A DNA stretch of 64,000 nt, taken from contig CM077023.1 in the NCBI GenBank assembly GCA_039090855.1, forward strand, positions 83,675,127-83,739,126, given 5' to 3'. Position 1 is the first letter of the stretch. Each line of letters begins with the position of its first letter. Below are positions 33,226-44,329 of this stretch, piece after piece. The position numbers were made by a program, and so were the translations under genes. The stretch is from Macrothele yani (taxonomy: Eukaryota > Arthropoda > Arachnida > Araneae > Macrothelidae). Below the pieces are notes generated by a model that searched no databases, had not been told where the DNA came from, and saw nothing but the letters and a program-made list of their open reading frames with translations.

Positions 33226-33534
33226 CCTGTTATAATTTTTTTCTCAGTTTATACCCCCCTCCCGCCCTCAACTTATTTAAACTTTAAACTTTTCCATATT
33301 CATGAAATAAGAAATTATATTTCATCACATTTTGTGACTCCCTATTTTATACTCAACAAATTGTGTGTAAACCTGGTACTGAAATAAAAAAATAAATAAA
33401 AAGAGCAATATCAAAGTTGTATCTGGGCTATATATGGAGGCCAATCGTTCAGTGACTTTAAAACCAGTGTTGGAAAAAAAAATAAGGCAATTTTTATACA
33501 TGAGCGCGTATAAGAGGTGAATAAAGTAATTAAT
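33226..33534 (+). repeat. Direct repeat, copy 2, fused to the LINE 5' end
   Basis: About 309 bp nearly identical to 30743-31058 and followed without a gap by the 5' leader of the RTE LINE. AT-rich (ATATATATA) sequence precedes it and recurs after the LINE tail, so this repeat and the LINE may have inserted together. Confidence 0.92.
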
Positions 33535-33738
33535 GTAAGGTCAGGTGATGCGTAACATCACAGCCTCTCCTTGACAAATGTCAACCCCGCCTTCTCGTGG
33601 TGCATCCTGTTCCCACTAAAGGGGCTCTGACGACCGACAATAGCGGTATAACTATACCATCGGGATTAGAGGAAATGCTATCCCACACACACCAACCCAC
33701 CTGGCCAGCGTGGTGAGTTATGGCCAAACCCCTCCAAA

Positions 33739-36718
33739 ATGATTCCACAACTTAAATCTTGGCCCTCAGTCTCCGGCAGCTGGAATGTACCTGGCCAAGG
33801 CAGCTGCCAGTGCGACATGAAGGGTGAAGGTGCTAAGAATCCCCGGAGGACCGGACTAGGCTGCCATCTGATGCTGACCTTGGCTACGTATAATGGACGC
33901 TCCCTATCTTCTGATTCAAGGCTTCTTGAATTGGAAGAAGAACTACAAAGGATCAAGTGGGACATCGTCGGGCTAAGTGAGGTAAGGAGAAAAGGAGAAG
34001 ATCTCATTGAACTGAAAAGTGGACATCTCTTCTACTATCATGGGACAGATACTGGCAGAACTAGTGGTGTTGGATTTATAATAAACAAGAAACTGAAGGA
34101 TAAAGTTGTAGAAGTTGAAAGTTCCTCTGACAGAGCTGCACGACTCGTTATCCAACTCTCGAGAAGATACCAGGCACAGATTATTCAAACTTATGCACCC
34201 ACCACAAGTCATGCTGAAGAAGAAATTGAAGAATTTTATGAGGAAATTCGTGATCTAAATAATAAAGGTAAGCAGCACTTGAAGATAATTATGGGAGATT
34301 TCAATGCAAAAATAGGGCAACGGCAACAGAATGAAACTTCAGTAGGTAAATTCGGTCACGGCAACAGAAACCAGCGTGGAAATACTCTCGTAGAGTTTGC
34401 AGTGGCAGAAGGGTTTTTCATCTTGAACTCCTTTTTCACGAAAAAGCCACACGGGAAATGGACATGGAGACATGTCCATTTCCCGTGTGGTCATGTCTCC
34501 ATGTCCATTTCCCAGTCTTCTATGACGAATTATTATGTGTAACAAAAAATTCGTCATAGAAGACTGCAGTGTGCTAAACAAGTTCAACACAGGTAGTGAC
34601 CATAGATTGGTGAGATGTAAGATGCACCTCAACACTAAACTTGAACGTGGCAAGCTCATAAGACAAACAAAATCTATTGACATAACCAACCTTAAAAAAC
34701 ACCATAATACCTTCAAGTTGGAACTGAAGAACAGATTCTCTGCTTTAGAAAGCCTAACATTGGAAGAAGTGGATATTTCTGAAGTTAACAGAAAAGTAAC
34801 CAAAGCTCTTATGGAAACAGCAACAAAATTACCTGGGTCTAAGAACAAATTGCATGTGAACAAATTATCAGGAAAAACCAAAATTTTGATGCAAAAAAGA
34901 AGAGTGATGAGGACAACTAAAGAAGATGTGACTTCCAAAGTGGAATATATAGAGCTATGCAAGACAGTACGAAAAAGTATCACTGAAGACGTAAGGAAAT
35001 TCAACTGTGAACTAGTAAGGAAAGCAATTGAAAACAACCAAAGCCTAAAGATAGCAAAGGGACATCTCAGTAAGGGAAGAAAATAGATTATGGCACTGAG
35101 AAAAGAAGATGGTTCTGTAACAAGAAATAGAGGAGAAATTTTGACAAGAGTGAAAGATTTCTACTCCAAATTATATGAAAGGGATGATACATGCACTCCA
35201 GACATCATGATAGATACCGGTACCAGAGTTCCTCCAGCAGAAGTTGCACATGCAATCAAGAACATGAAACGGGGGAAAAGCTCCAGGAGAAGATGGAATT
35301 ACTGTAGACATCATACAAGAAGCAAGTGGAGAAATCGAAACAGTACTCGCCCAAATTTTCACTCGATGCCTTAATGAAGGGAAGATTCCTGAGGATTGGA
35401 ACACCGCTACAATGATCCTGCTACATAAAAAAGGTGACATTGAGGATCTCGGGAACTACAGACCTATCAGAGTCCTATCAGCCTCCAATCAGTAGTTTAT
35501 AAAATCTTCACTAAAGTTCTTTCACACCGCTTGAAGGTAACACTGGACATGGCTCAACCGAGAGAACAAGCTGGATTCAGGAGTGGCTACAGCACAATAG
35601 ATCATATCCACGTACTGAGAGAACTAATTGAAAGAGCGAGGGAATATGAACTTCCATTGTGCATGGCTTTTATCGATTATCAAAAAGCCTTTGATTCGGT
35701 GAAACCATCAGCAGTTACAATGGCTCTGAAATCCTGCGGTATTGAAGATGCATACATTAATATTATTAATAACATCTATGAAAGTGCAAGTGCAAAGATT
35801 CGGCTGTTTGAAAATACAACACACATAAAAATTGGAAAGGGAGTGAGACAAGGTGACACCATATCTCCGAAGCTCTTTAATGCCACATTGGAGGGCGTCT
35901 TTCAGTCACTGAGCTGGGAAAACAAGGGGATAAAGATTAATGGAGATTATCTAACCCACCTTCGTTTTGCTGATGACGTAGTCATTTTTGCAACTACCCC
36001 ATCAGAGCTGCAGGAACTTGCTGACCAGAGTAAAGAAGTGGGATTAAAAATGAACTTTCAGAAGACAAAAGTGATGTTCAATGCTTTTACAAGAAATGAA
36101 GATTTATCGATTGATGGAGAAAAGCTGGAGATAACAGACACGTACGTTTATCTTGGACAGCAGATATCAAGTGAGGGTCACATTGATGCAGAAATTAATC
36201 GGCGTACAAAACTTGCCTGGAGAGCTTTTGAAAGAAACAGCATAATTTTCAAGAGCAATATGCCATTATGTCTTAAAAGAAAAGTGTTTGATCAATGCAT
36301 CCTTCCAGTGCTTACGTATGGTGCAGAGACGTGGACCTTTACTAAAAGAGACATACAAAGGCTGCAGACATCTCAAAACAGCATGGAGAGATGCATGCTT
36401 GGTGTAACCAGGAGAGATAAGAAGAGGAACACGTGGATCCGAAAAATGACAAGAGTGGAAGACATCATGATCAGAGTTAAATCCCTGAAATGGCAATGGG
36501 CTGGACATACTGCCAGAAGAACAGATCATCGATGGACAGCCGAAATTTTAGATTGGATTCAAAGGGACAGGAAAAGACCCAGAAGAAGACCACATGGGAG
36601 ATGGGTGGATAAAATTCGAAAGTATGCAGGGGTGACATGGAGGAGCCTGGCACAAGACAGACCGTTGTGGAGGAAACTTGGGGAGACCTTCGTCCAGCAG
36701 TGGATTGATAATGGTTGA
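33739..36718 (+). pseudogene. RTE endonuclease-reverse transcriptase, broken
   Basis: The APE-type endonuclease is readable from about 33880: LATYNGRSL, GLSEVRRKGEDL (catalytic Glu), SGVGFIINKKL, QTYAPT and IMGDFNAKIG (Asp/Asn). The reverse transcriptase follows: NYRPI, FIDYQKAFDSV (motif A), GVRQGDTISPKLFN, LRFADDVVIFA (motif C Asp pair), YGAETWTFTKRD, and the C-terminal WQWAGHTARRTDHRW to QQWIDNG. The domain from 35531 to 36718 is a continuous 395-codon frame. Breaks: fold-back insertions at 34447-34565 replacing the WRSPDGKTKNEIDY-like joint, TAG at about 35085, a frameshift near 35275 and a 12-bp duplication near 35465-35490. Confidence 0.93.
34447..34565. repeat. Three overlapping fold-backs inside the LINE endonuclease joint
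   Basis: (i) 34447-34466 and 34471-34490 are exact 20-bp reverse complements around GAGA. (ii) 34453-34474 recurs reverse complemented at 34492-34513. (iii) 34514-34531 and 34548-34565 are exact 18-bp reverse complements. The block between the two flanks is thus assembled from inverted copies of both flanks, replacing about 14 codons conserved in RTE proteins. Confidence 0.95.
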
Positions 36719-36749
36719 CGACGACGATGATGATGATGATGATATATAT

Positions 36750-37140
36750 AGAACCGATAGTGTATTAATTCCATGGATGGTGGATTTTCAAACTTATCAC
36801 TAATTGCTTTACTTTTATAAATCTTATTGCTAACGAAATCCCTGTAGCGATTGCTGGAATTGTTGCATTACTCGTGAATCCACTGAAATATAAGGAAATT
36901 TTTGCAAAAAATGGTGATTGTTTGAGGACCCATAATTTTGGAATGATTATTTTTATGCTACTTTAACAAAGAATATCTGCTATATGCACAGATAAATCAA
37001 CGGAAATGTTGATTTGCCAGGATAGGAAATCAAGGAATAAATGGAATTTAGTAAATTCCAACAAGGAAATCAAAATTACTATAGATTTGTGTTTGTAGCA
37101 TTACATCTTGGGTGAAGTAGAAATTCAAAATTGCAAAGAA
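36750..37140. other. Unassigned interval
   Basis: No gene or repeat recognised between the LINE tail and the following motif array. Confidence 0.4.
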
Positions 37141-37149
37141 TTTTGCTCT

Positions 37150-37645
37150 GAAGTAAAAAATATATGCTACAGTAACAGAGTTTGCTTGCTGTATCAGCAA
37201 ACTGACATTGCTGGAGATCGGCATCTGTAGCAGAAATATTTGCTGAAGTAGCAAAGTTCGTTTGATAGACCAGTAAATTGACATTGCTGGAGATCGACGT
37301 CTCTAGCAGAAATATTTGCCGAAGTAGCAAAATTGATTTGCTGGTCGAGCAAAGTGACGTTGCTGGAGATCGACTTCTGTAGCAAAAATATTTGCTAAAG
37401 TAGCAAAGTTGGTTTCCTAGACTAGCAAATTGACATTGCTGGAGATCGGCTTCTGTAGCAGAAATATTTGCTGAAGTAGCAAAGTTGGTTTGCTAGAAGA
37501 GCAATAAAAACTTGCCACAGGAAACGGATATCTTGCTGCTGCAGCAAAGCAGAACTCATTAGTATTGCCAGCAAACCTTTTTGCTGAGCCTATATTCACT
37601 GGCGAAATTTGCTGCAGTAGCAAGTTTTTGCTGTTGCAGCAATTT
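37150..37645 (-). repeat. TTGCTG/AGCAAA motif array with 76-bp units
   Basis: CTGGAGATCG recurs at 37211, 37287, 37363 and 37439, exactly 76 bp apart; each unit contains TAGCAGAAATATTTGC, GAAGTAGCAAAGTT and GCAAATTGACATTG. Downstream the order dissolves but TTGCTG and CAGCAA words continue to 37640. The right end reads, reverse complemented, TACTGAAAAAAAATTGCTG, resembling the ends of the elements at 28510-42118 and 58391-59697. The opposite end was not found, so this may be one end of a truncated element. Confidence 0.75.
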
Positions 37646-37764
37646 TTTTTCAGTACGTATTCGTACTGAACAGCTAATGGCATTCTTTATGTGCATGTTT
37701 AAAACATATTGATTAGGTGGGGAACCATGGTTACGTAATATTATAAATTTTGATATATGGTAGA

Positions 37765-37937
37765 TTTTCTTTTGATTGGGGGTTTAACGACCACCGTGAG
37801 CAACCCAAAGAAGGGAGAGAGCCAGTACCGTAAGACAAACAACATATCCATGCCTCACTGGGATTTGAACCCGCACCCATCTCGGACTAATGATCAGAAG
37901 TCATCGCTTAAACCCCTACGCCACCGCGGTGGCTGGT
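37765..37937 (-). mobile_element. tRNA-headed SINE (main family), internally deleted
   Basis: Minus-strand copy: GCCACCGCGGTGGC head at 37920-37937, B box region GGGTTCAAATCCCAGTG, then GGCTCTCTCCCTTC joined directly to GGGTTGCTCACGGTGGTC, so the middle with CCCTAAATTAGGG is missing. It ends with GTTAAACCCCCAATC. Confidence 0.88.
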
Positions 37938-37939
37938 AG

Positions 37940-38024
37940 ATGTTCAATGGAATATTTATTGCACAAGGTCCTTGCACTGTTGTGTTGCTATGCCCAGTTT
38001 TAAAATGCCCTTATAATTTTTTTG

Positions 38025-38072
<48 letters not shown>

Positions 38073-38640
38073 AGCGCTTACGTGTTTATAATCGAGTGAA
38101 ACTTTTTCAAGTACTGATGTGCTGCTGGGAATTTTACTAGTTATTTTAGATTATCTCAGTTGCAATCAATCATCAATGGAGCAAAATTCATACAATTCAT
38201 GAGTCGCAACATAATAACTATATAAAAATTGATTATATTGAAACTTAGCTAGTCAGATATACATAGCCCCACTTGGTTGAAGTACCATGCATCCATAAAA
38301 AAAAAATCATCTTCTCAAAAACTTCTAATGCTCCCTAATTTTTTCTCTCCAAGTTTTTTTTTTTATCTGTTCCTCAATGTACAAGTTCAAAACAGGAGGT
38401 GGAGGATGGACAAGTGGATATATGCAGATAGCTTTGCTTTCGTATTTTCAGAAATAAGCTAACATTTAAAAAAAATGAAGCCCGATTGAGGATAAAATGA
38501 TAAAATTTTAAAGATCAGTTTTCGTGCTGCTAAATTAGTCACGTTATCATTTTCTTGTGCTTGCTCTAAGTTTAAAAAATGAACAAATTTTGAGTGTCTT
38601 ATATTGTCTTTTATTTTGATATCTTCTTGGGGAAAGGGAT
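37940..38640. other. Unassigned, with (CT)n tract
   Basis: A (CT)n run of about 20 units lies at 38026-38068. Otherwise AT-rich without recognisable genes. Confidence 0.5.
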
Positions 38641-38644
38641 CTTA

Positions 38645-38847
38645 GAAATTTGTGATGGTTTGATAAAAGTCACCTGGTGAATTCCTATTAAATGGTAATA
38701 TCCGTGTTTTACTATTCTATAATTTTGTAGTTATTTTGATAATTTCATGCTTTGTAAGATGAATGTTGTGACTATTTCTCCACTAATATGAATTGTAAGC
38801 AGATATGCTGAGGCAAAGATTAGTTCTAATTTGCCAGTTTCAAACGG

Positions 38848-38897
<50 letters not shown>

Positions 38898-39470
38898 AGC
38901 TTGCTGAAAGTCTTTGCAGATCATCAGTTCAGAGCTTTACAGTGTTTTCATTTTCAGTGTACAATGTAAGAAATAAAATCAGCAGTTAAGATGTCAATGT
39001 TAGTGTGAACATGCTAAAAACTGAAAACAAATGACTGTATCTCTGCTTTTTTAATGATTGATGTTAGTGTTTAAAGAAATTTGTGATGGTTTGGTGAAAG
39101 GCACATGGTGAATTCGAATGTAATAGCCATATCCGTTTTCTAGCATTCTATATTTTTCTAGTTATTCTGAGAATTTTATGTTTTATCAGATGAACGTTGT
39201 AATTATTTCTCAACTAATGTGAATTATAATCAAATATGCTAAGGCGAACTTTAGCTCTAATCTGCCAGATTCAAAAGTATTTTTATCGAGTTTGCTGATA
39301 GTCTTTGCGGTCCATCAGTTCAAAGCTTGACAGTCTTTTCATTTTCAGTGTACTACGCGTATGTCAAAATTAAGACGTCAGTTTTAGTTTGTACCTTTCA
39401 GAAAGTGAAAAAAATCAGGTATTTTGTATTAACTGCATTTCTGTTTTTTGATGATTGATATTATTGATAA
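38645..39470. repeat. 431-bp tandem duplication, two units, with poly-T expansion
   Basis: GAAATTTGTGATGGTTTG opens both units (38645 and 39076). Unit 1 and unit 2 then align along their length: GAATTCCTATTAAATGG / GAATTCGAATGTAATAG, GAGCTTGCTGAAAGTC / GAGTTTGCTGATAGTC, TTTTCATTTTCAGTGTAC in both. Where unit 2 has AAGTATTTTTATC, unit 1 has a run of about 48 T (38849-38896). The units are about 75-80% similar by eye. Confidence 0.88.
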
Positions 39471-41555
39471 AAGACAAGACTTTCTTTGTAACCTAATGTG
39501 TTCCCATTAGTGCAGCTCTTTCCTTTGCAAAGGCATAGTTAAATTTATGGTTGAGGCGCCAGCGTATGAGGGCCATGTTTGTATACTGTCTCCTTTAGAT
39601 TCCACTCACAGGAAGAAATCTGAAGGAGAAAACGAGTGAATTCTGGAATATGTACAGTAGGATCTCCATGGATTCATTTGATGTGTGCCTGATTGCTTCA
39701 TTAGCTGGCACCGACAGTAGCGTTCATCCTCATGCAGCAAAGCCACAAACTGTGTAATAATATTTGCGTTGATAGCTAAGGTCAAAGTAGACTCTTCAAA
39801 AAAATGTGGTTCCACAGTTCTCTCTTTGGAAACAGCCTGGTGTGCTTCCTGACGATTTTCAAAAGCCGATGTTTTTTTTTTTTTTTTTTTTTTTTTTGAG
39901 AATTTATGCTCCTATTTAAATGAAATCAGGCCTTTTCTGTAAGAAATGTGTGCAGCACTATGACGCTGTTTTCATATGAACCTCATGAACCAATGGCAAT
40001 AGTGATCATGCATGTCTACATCCAACGGGTACACCTCTTGCAGTATCCTGACTTAGTATGACTGTAATTTCTAACCTCTGGAAGCCCTGTGAATGGTTGA
40101 ATAAGATGCTCTTACTGGTGCCAAAAGTCCCCAATTACTTACCTGGAAGATCGCAACAAATGATGGCGAACTTCCTCTACAAACTGTGGTGTCACTACTA
40201 CTGGCTACACCAAGGACGTTTATCTCTAGCACTACTTTTTTTAATTGATATATTGCTTATTTGCTTTTGAATTGTCGGAACACATCTATACATTCATTAC
40301 TTAATATTTTCCTCCCCTGCAAATGTGTCTCGCTTCCATGTCATTTAAGTTTGATTAACGTATACTGAGTTTAGATACGTGATTCCTACAATTATTTCAA
40401 AATTAAGTTGTGCTCCCCCATCCTCGGGTATAAACATTGCACATGAAATTAATGGGGGTGTAAGTTAAAACTAAGAAATGATTTGCAACGGTAACTATGC
40501 TCATAACAGACAGACTCCTGAAATAATTTATCGTTATTTATTCTTGAATAATCACACAACTAAAATGCTAATGTAAGTTCACTGATAATACAAACATAGA
40601 ATGAATGAGTTATTAAACAACGACTCCGCACTTCCTATTTAGTCTATTTTAAACAGTCTTACCCTGAATTGCTTACCATTTGGTACTTAACACAAAACAG
40701 TTTATATTCCAGTGAAAATCTTTTTCGGTGATCGTAATACATGTACTCTTTTCGAGCACTTTTTGTAAGAACAACAAACAGCGAGTTCCCGCACATCACT
40801 GCGACGTCATTCCTACTAATCCAGGGTCGTGATCCCATAATTCTCTGTAACGAGCTGCTGGCTGTCGGCATCCACGCAAGCACGAACCGAAACTCACAAA
40901 TGCAAACTTCCAGCAGGTGTTCAACGAAAATAAAAGAAACAAGCAAAGGAAGCCATCATCCAACAATTAAGCTGATTACTGGGCATTTGTTAAAAATGAC
41001 TAAGTCATCACTTCTGATGATCACTGCAGGTAAATACGTTCTAGCTGGGTGTGAAAGGATACAGGATAAGTTATATAAGTTCTAACTGGGTGTAACACAT
41101 GATACAGGGTAAGTTCTGTCTTGTATCGTTTGTTCAGTGAGTAATTAACGTCTTAAGAAGGCACCATACTATATAAATTTAAAGTGTCTCGAATGTAAAA
41201 ATCATTGATTTTTCAGTTAAGCTTGGGTAAACTGAAAATTAGTTTTGTATGTGCCATAGGTAGAGTATCCTCGAACGCATTTGTTTGTACAGGTGCATTC
41301 GCTACAAAAGATGTAGTATCTATGTGTAACACACAATTAACATTTGTTAAGAACAGTGTTTCTTCATGAATATTTCATTCTTACAACTTCTCTTTTGAAA
41401 TCTGAGAAAACTCATGAGTAAATTGTCCTTATCTTTCTTCATTCAGTAAACATAAGTTTCAATACGGGCTGTTACTACATTGGCCATGTTTATCAAGACT
41501 TAACTAGTACACCATGAATTGTCCTTATTGGAGTTCATTTTTGAAATGCTAAAAG
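39471..41555. other. Unassigned interior of the giant element
   Basis: Contains a poly-T run near 39870-39897. A frame of about 114 codons at 40741-41085 and its minus-strand partner are open but show no family signature. Confidence 0.4.
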
Positions 41556-41559
41556 TAAT

Positions 41560-42118
41560 TTCTGGAAATGGTAAAAAATTATGTATCCTGGTGCAAACGA
41601 AATTTTCAGGAACATTTTTATAGAGAATTATTTGCAAAACCTTGCAATCTGAACAATGCAAAACCTTGTTCAGATTTGTTCTGTTCCCTGAAGGCTTCAA
41701 ATGTTTCTGGAACTTTTCTTTGCTTACTGTGGAACGTTCCTCAAAATCAGGTTGCCATCCTGTTTCAAAAGTTTTCAGTAGCATGTGTAAAGTTCCTCAA
41801 AGTTGCTGAAAAGGTTCCACAGGACGCTTTCCGCTTTTGCGAAATGTTTTCAAGTTTATAGTGGAACGTTCCTCATAATGATGCAGAAACCCTGGGACGG
41901 AATGTTTCAATAACGTGTGGAAGGTTGATCACTTTTGTTGAAAAGGTTCCTCTACTTGTTGTGAAACGTTCCACAAAATCCTCCCGGAACAATGTTCCAG
42001 ACTTCTTCAAAAATGTGTGGAACGTTTATCAGGATTACTTGCATAACGTTTTGAAAAATGTTGAGGCAGCTAAGCTGCCCCTTTTTTTGTGTAACGTTCC
42101 ACAGATTTTTTTACAGAG
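41560..42118 (-). repeat. Right subterminal motif array of the giant element
   Basis: Reverse-complemented, this end reads CTCTGTAAAAAAATCTGTGG then AACGTTACAC, followed by repeated GTGGAACGTTTC, GTGGAACGTTCC, AGGAACGTTCCAC and GGAACTTT-like words every 30-60 bp out to about 41690. It is the inverted counterpart of 28510-28835. Confidence 0.82.
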
Positions 42119-42121
42119 CAA

Positions 42122-42622
42122 CACCCGGACACGCTTGTCGGTCAAGTACAGGCCGGCGGTGGCAGTGTGCATGTCTGCGGGGTGGGGGAGGACTTGGGCC
42201 CGCTGGTACCACTGGATGGGACCCTGAACGCCAATCGCTACCTGTCCATCCTCGCTGACCACATGCATCCCATCATGTTGGACATTTACCCTGGTGGTGA
42301 TGGTGTCTACCAACAGGACAAAGCGGCCTTTCATGACGCTAAGGGGATGCGTGACTGGTTCTAGGAACACGACAGTGATGTCTCTGTTCTCCCTTGGCCA
42401 GCGAAATCGGTCGACCTCAATCCCATAAGGCACTTATGGGACTATTTCGATCAACAGGTTCGACGTGCTGACCCACAACCACGTCATCTCCGGGACCTCC
42501 GTGCTCTGCTGCTGTCCGAGTGGGCACGTGTGCCTCGGACAACATTCCGGAGCCTCATAGCGTCCATGCCACGCCGTCTCCCAGCTGTCATCCTGGCCAA
42601 GAGTGGTTATTCCCATTATTAG
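42122..42622 (+). pseudogene. Tc1 transposase D, C-terminal half
   Basis: Continues the gene interrupted at 28499: DTLVGQVQAGGGSVHVCGG, LVPLDGTLNANRYLSILADH, second catalytic Asp block VYQQDKAAFHDAKGMRDWF followed by a TAG, then LPWPAKSVDLNPIRHLWD, where the catalytic Glu is Arg. It ends AVILAKSGYSHY and a stop. The missing Glu and the stop make it inactive regardless of the insertion. Confidence 0.9.
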
Positions 42623-42656
42623 GTAAATGGTCATAATATTCTGATTCGAGCGTGTA

Positions 42657-44325
42657 TCAAATGTCAGTGTTTAGCATTTGCTTTCAGTGACAAAGCTGGA
42701 AATTCTCTCGGTTTTTCCTGAGAAATTAATGGCCTCATCGATTCGTTTTTTTTTTATTATTATTACCTAATAATATTACAACATATGCAACAGGAACACT
42801 TGCATCTGTGACTGGCCTATATAAATCATACCGAAATTTCTGAAAATGCAGGTCTTTTTTTTGGAATTAAAAAAAAAAAAAAAAACCTGATCTGGAGCTA
42901 CACGCTGTCGAATGCATTGTGTAACCAGTTTGCTCTCCGCCCCGTCACACATAGTATCCTGTGGGCCTTGATCTTTTAGAAATCTGGTTCGTGAAGTAAA
43001 CAATTTCGATTTCCGGCATTCTACTTTCACCCTCAAATTCGTTCAAATGCCTTGTAAAAACTACTGCTCCAGCATCTCGTGCACCCCTGGTTGTCAGCGA
43101 GCTCCGTTAAAGAAATGCCTTCCCCTCTTGAGCTCTGAATTTGATCTTGCCAGTAATTTCGCTGGCTTACTGAACTCACCCAATCCCTTTTTCTGGTCGT
43201 CCTTTTTTCAAAATGAATTTGTATTTTAATAATTAAATAAATTAAAAGAGTACTAGTACAGTTTTAATATTAAGTATTAAAGGCATTATACTATTCAGTT
43301 TTGTTTGTAGAAATGCAAAATGCTATTTCATTGCTATTTATTTTTCTGTTTCTGTATTAAGGTAGAACGGCTTTTGTTACATGCATTTCCCAAATTTTGG
43401 CGCTTCTCAATATGCAGCGCCCTGGTCCATGTCCCAGTAAACCCGCTTCCTGGTATTCAGGTTATTACTGTGCATCAAAGCAAGAAAAACTGCGCTTCCA
43501 TACGCAGCCGTTCGGAAATCTTTTTGGCAACCTATCAATCTGTGAAATTCTCCAAAAACAGCTGTGCGACTTTCAAAGCCAAATTCACTCGCCCACTGAT
43601 TTTACCATCAGATCTGTTTTACCCAGTCAAACGCACTTCCTAAGTGCGCAACCTTTTTCACTTGATCTAAGTCTGCGGTATTTAAACTATTCTTTCCTTC
43701 ATCACTTTATAGCTCCTTGCTCAAAGTTCATGACTTTGGTTTAGCCCTTATTTATACTCAGTGTGAATTTCGTACACCCTTCGTTCATCATGAACAAAAC
43801 ATGCTGTACAACTCACTTTTGCTCTCAGTTTAACAAGAAAAATCTGAACAATGAATATTTTTGTCATCACTTTCGGGTCTTTTTCAAGATTTACTCACAG
43901 TGATCCAGTTCTCTCAAATGTTTTAATTATTCGACATCATCCTTGCTCTCTTTCGAACTTTTTTTTTTTTTACCATCGCGCTAACTGCAACGTTGCCGCT
44001 GCGATCATGAAAGAAGTATACAAACAATACAGAGCGTAGTATTTTCATTTGACTTTTCATTGTGCCTATCTATTTGGAGCTACTCTTATAGCATTTGTGT
44101 AACGACACCACATTATGGTACTTATGATTTGCATAAAATGTGTGTCAATAAAGTTCGGTAAATGCACTGCAGAAATGAACAACTGTAATATTTGAGAAAA
44201 CTCAGTTTGTTGGCCTTCAAAATTATCATCCCCCTCCCCCTTTCCCTCATTTTCCCAGGATCAATACACTTTTGGCACCGTTTGTATAACAACTGGAAGC
44301 TATGGGAAAAGTCCTACATCATTAT
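42657..44325. other. Unassigned interval
   Basis: Poly-T and poly-A runs near 42746 and 42867-42886. No gene or terminal repeats recognised. Confidence 0.45.
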
Positions 44326-44329
44326 CGGC

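Larger units (their letters stand above)
33535..36745 (+). mobile_element. RTE-type LINE, near full length, copy 2
   Basis: Starts with a non-coding leader (GTAAGGTCAGGTGATGCG, later GCATCCTGTTCCCACTAAAG), carries endonuclease and reverse transcriptase regions, and ends in a GACGATGATGATGATGAT tail, the GAT-type end of RTE LINEs. ATATATA-rich sequence stands on both sides (about 33210-33219 and 36741-36749) and may be the target duplication. Copy 1 at 3633-4952 is the same family. Confidence 0.88.
28510..42118. mobile_element. Giant (~13.6 kb) CACTA-like element with subterminal motif arrays
   Basis: Boundaries are set by the interruption of Tc1 element D. The left end reads CACTGTTAGAAATCTGTG and the right end, reverse complemented, CTCTGTAAAAAAATCTGTG, imperfect inverted repeats; CA lies outside both (28508-28509 and 42119-42120). 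Both ends continue into arrays of a degenerate GTGTAACGTTTC / GTGGAACGTTCC word facing opposite ways. CACTA (En/Spm) elements are known for CACTA-type ends and subterminal arrays bound by transposase, so that class is inferred. No transposase is visible. The interior is largely later insertions: hAT MITE, LINE, 76-bp array, SINE. Alternative: a large non-autonomous element of an unnamed superfamily. Confidence 0.68.
27829..42654 (+). mobile_element. Tc1-like element D, split by a 13.6-kb insertion
   Basis: The left end CACAGTTGTATCAGAATA after TA (27827-27828) and the right end, reverse complement CACGCTCGAATCAGAATA before TA (42655-42656), are matching inverted repeats including AATATTATGACC-like sequence further in. 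The left half of a transposase gene lies at 27977-28499 and the right half at 42122-42622. They join with almost no missing codons once the intervening 28510-42118 is removed, so this is one Tc1 element interrupted by a single large insertion. Confidence 0.88.

Noticed and set aside
33739..33880. Extra N-terminal residues before the LINE endonuclease
   Set aside because: Similarity to RTE endonucleases begins at about LATYNGRSL; the upstream residues are probably translated leader.
40741..41085. 114-codon open frame in the giant element
   Set aside because: No domain, composition not protein-like, and the opposite strand is equally open.
28510..42118. Maverick/Polinton for the giant element
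   Set aside because: No polymerase B, integrase, protease or capsid-like frames are visible, and the ends do not have the AGTGT-type tips of Mavericks.
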